Source: Micractinium sp. NFX-FRZ (taxonomy: Eukaryota > Chlorophyta > Trebouxiophyceae > Chlorellales > Chlorellaceae). From it: a stretch of DNA of 31,604 nucleotides. The position numbers and the translations under genes were made by a program. This document shows positions 31,107-31,604 of this stretch, one piece after another. Below the pieces are notes generated by a model that was not told the origin of the DNA, made no database searches, and saw only the letters and a list, made by a program, of their open reading frames with translations. Position 1 is the stretch's first letter. Each line of letters begins with the position of its first letter. Location: NCBI GenBank assembly GCA_029339195.1, contig JAPTJF010000599.1:1-31604 (forward strand), written 5' to 3'.

Positions 31107-31604
31107 GCATGTGATCACGCCCGCAATTTGTGGTACAGGTGTGGCAGGGAGGCGGAAAGTAAAACGCCAGCTGCCGCCACGCTGGCAGCACGGCCGGCCA
31201 AGGCAGGTGTTGGATTGGGGTTGCCCCCCCTCTGCATGCACTGCTGAACCTCGCATCCAAGCTGGGTCTGCGCAGTGCAGTGTGCCCCTCAAAGGTTCTT
31301 ACAGCAGGGTTTCAGAGCCAACTTCCGCCCAAGCACGCTTGCCTGCCCACGCATTGGCAGTACTCTGCGAGCCCTCATATGTTGTGCGTGGCTGCTGTCT
31401 ACCGAAACAAACATATCATGTTTGCATGCTACACAGGCCGCAGCCACATGCGGTGGCCTAACTCCCGACACCCTTACCGTCGTTGCCAGCCTGCCTGCCC
31501 CCTCTTGATGCCCGGCTGGTTTGTTGGTGCCAAGTATCGATTGTATGCTTGTGGTTCGAGATGTGATTGAGCACAGTGGCTGACGGAGGTGAGGAGGGGT
31601 AGGG
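31107..31604. other. Right-end stretch without a recognised gene
   Basis: No exon with homology or convincing splice sites was seen. The stop of the open frame lies inside ttgtaagc, so TGTAA (31102-31106) is also present there. Confidence 0.5.

Noticed and set aside
1..31604. Transposons, retroelements, tRNA or rRNA genes
   Set aside because: No reverse transcriptase, transposase, long terminal repeats or tRNA-like clover-leaf sequences were recognised by eye.

Overview
The window looks like nuclear DNA of a GC-rich green alga (Chlorophyta). Genes are split by many short introns of about 100-600 bp with ordinary GT-AG borders. Proteins are rich in Ala and Gln. The green-algal poly(A) signal TGTAA sits at four gene ends. 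One gene encodes a plastid-type uroporphyrinogen-III synthase. I cannot name the genus. Exon models were built by hand from splice consensus, reading-phase continuity and protein similarity, so borders may be off by a base or two.

Layout: a CATGATG minisatellite (1-125). Gene A (minus, 320-4202, 8 exons) is an unrecognised protein with a long heptad-like region. A 1.8 kb divergent spacer follows, with proline/threonine-type minisatellites. Gene B (plus, 6046-10448, 10 exons) is RMD5/RMND5, the RING subunit of the GID/CTLH ubiquitin ligase. Gene C (minus, 11147-13737, 9 exons) is a secreted Cys-rich protein and converges on B. Gene D (minus, 14908-17163, 4 exons) and gene F (minus, 22044-24116, 4 exons) are paralogous multi-spanning membrane proteins with the same intron phases. 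Gene E (plus, about 18490-21266) lies between them and has an Ala-rich C-terminal region ending in a SUMO-interaction-like tail. Gene G (minus, 25142-28355, 7 exons) is UROS/HemD. Gene H (plus, from 28608) is the N-terminal half of a mitochondrial branched-chain ketoacid/pyruvate dehydrogenase kinase, and it shares a 252-bp head-to-head spacer with G. No transposase, tRNA, rRNA or CRISPR array was seen.

The most unusual signal is at the level of gene architecture. In genes B, E, G and H, introns carry decayed copies ('echoes') of the adjoining exon edge, often with its splice site. Most sit 90-140 bp from the original, many at 104-117 bp. At least fifteen cases were found by eye. This suggests that introns here grow by tandem duplications spanning exon-intron borders. 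The genes do not form one pathway: they cover protein degradation, tetrapyrrole synthesis, mitochondrial kinase signalling, and lineage-specific membrane and secreted proteins.
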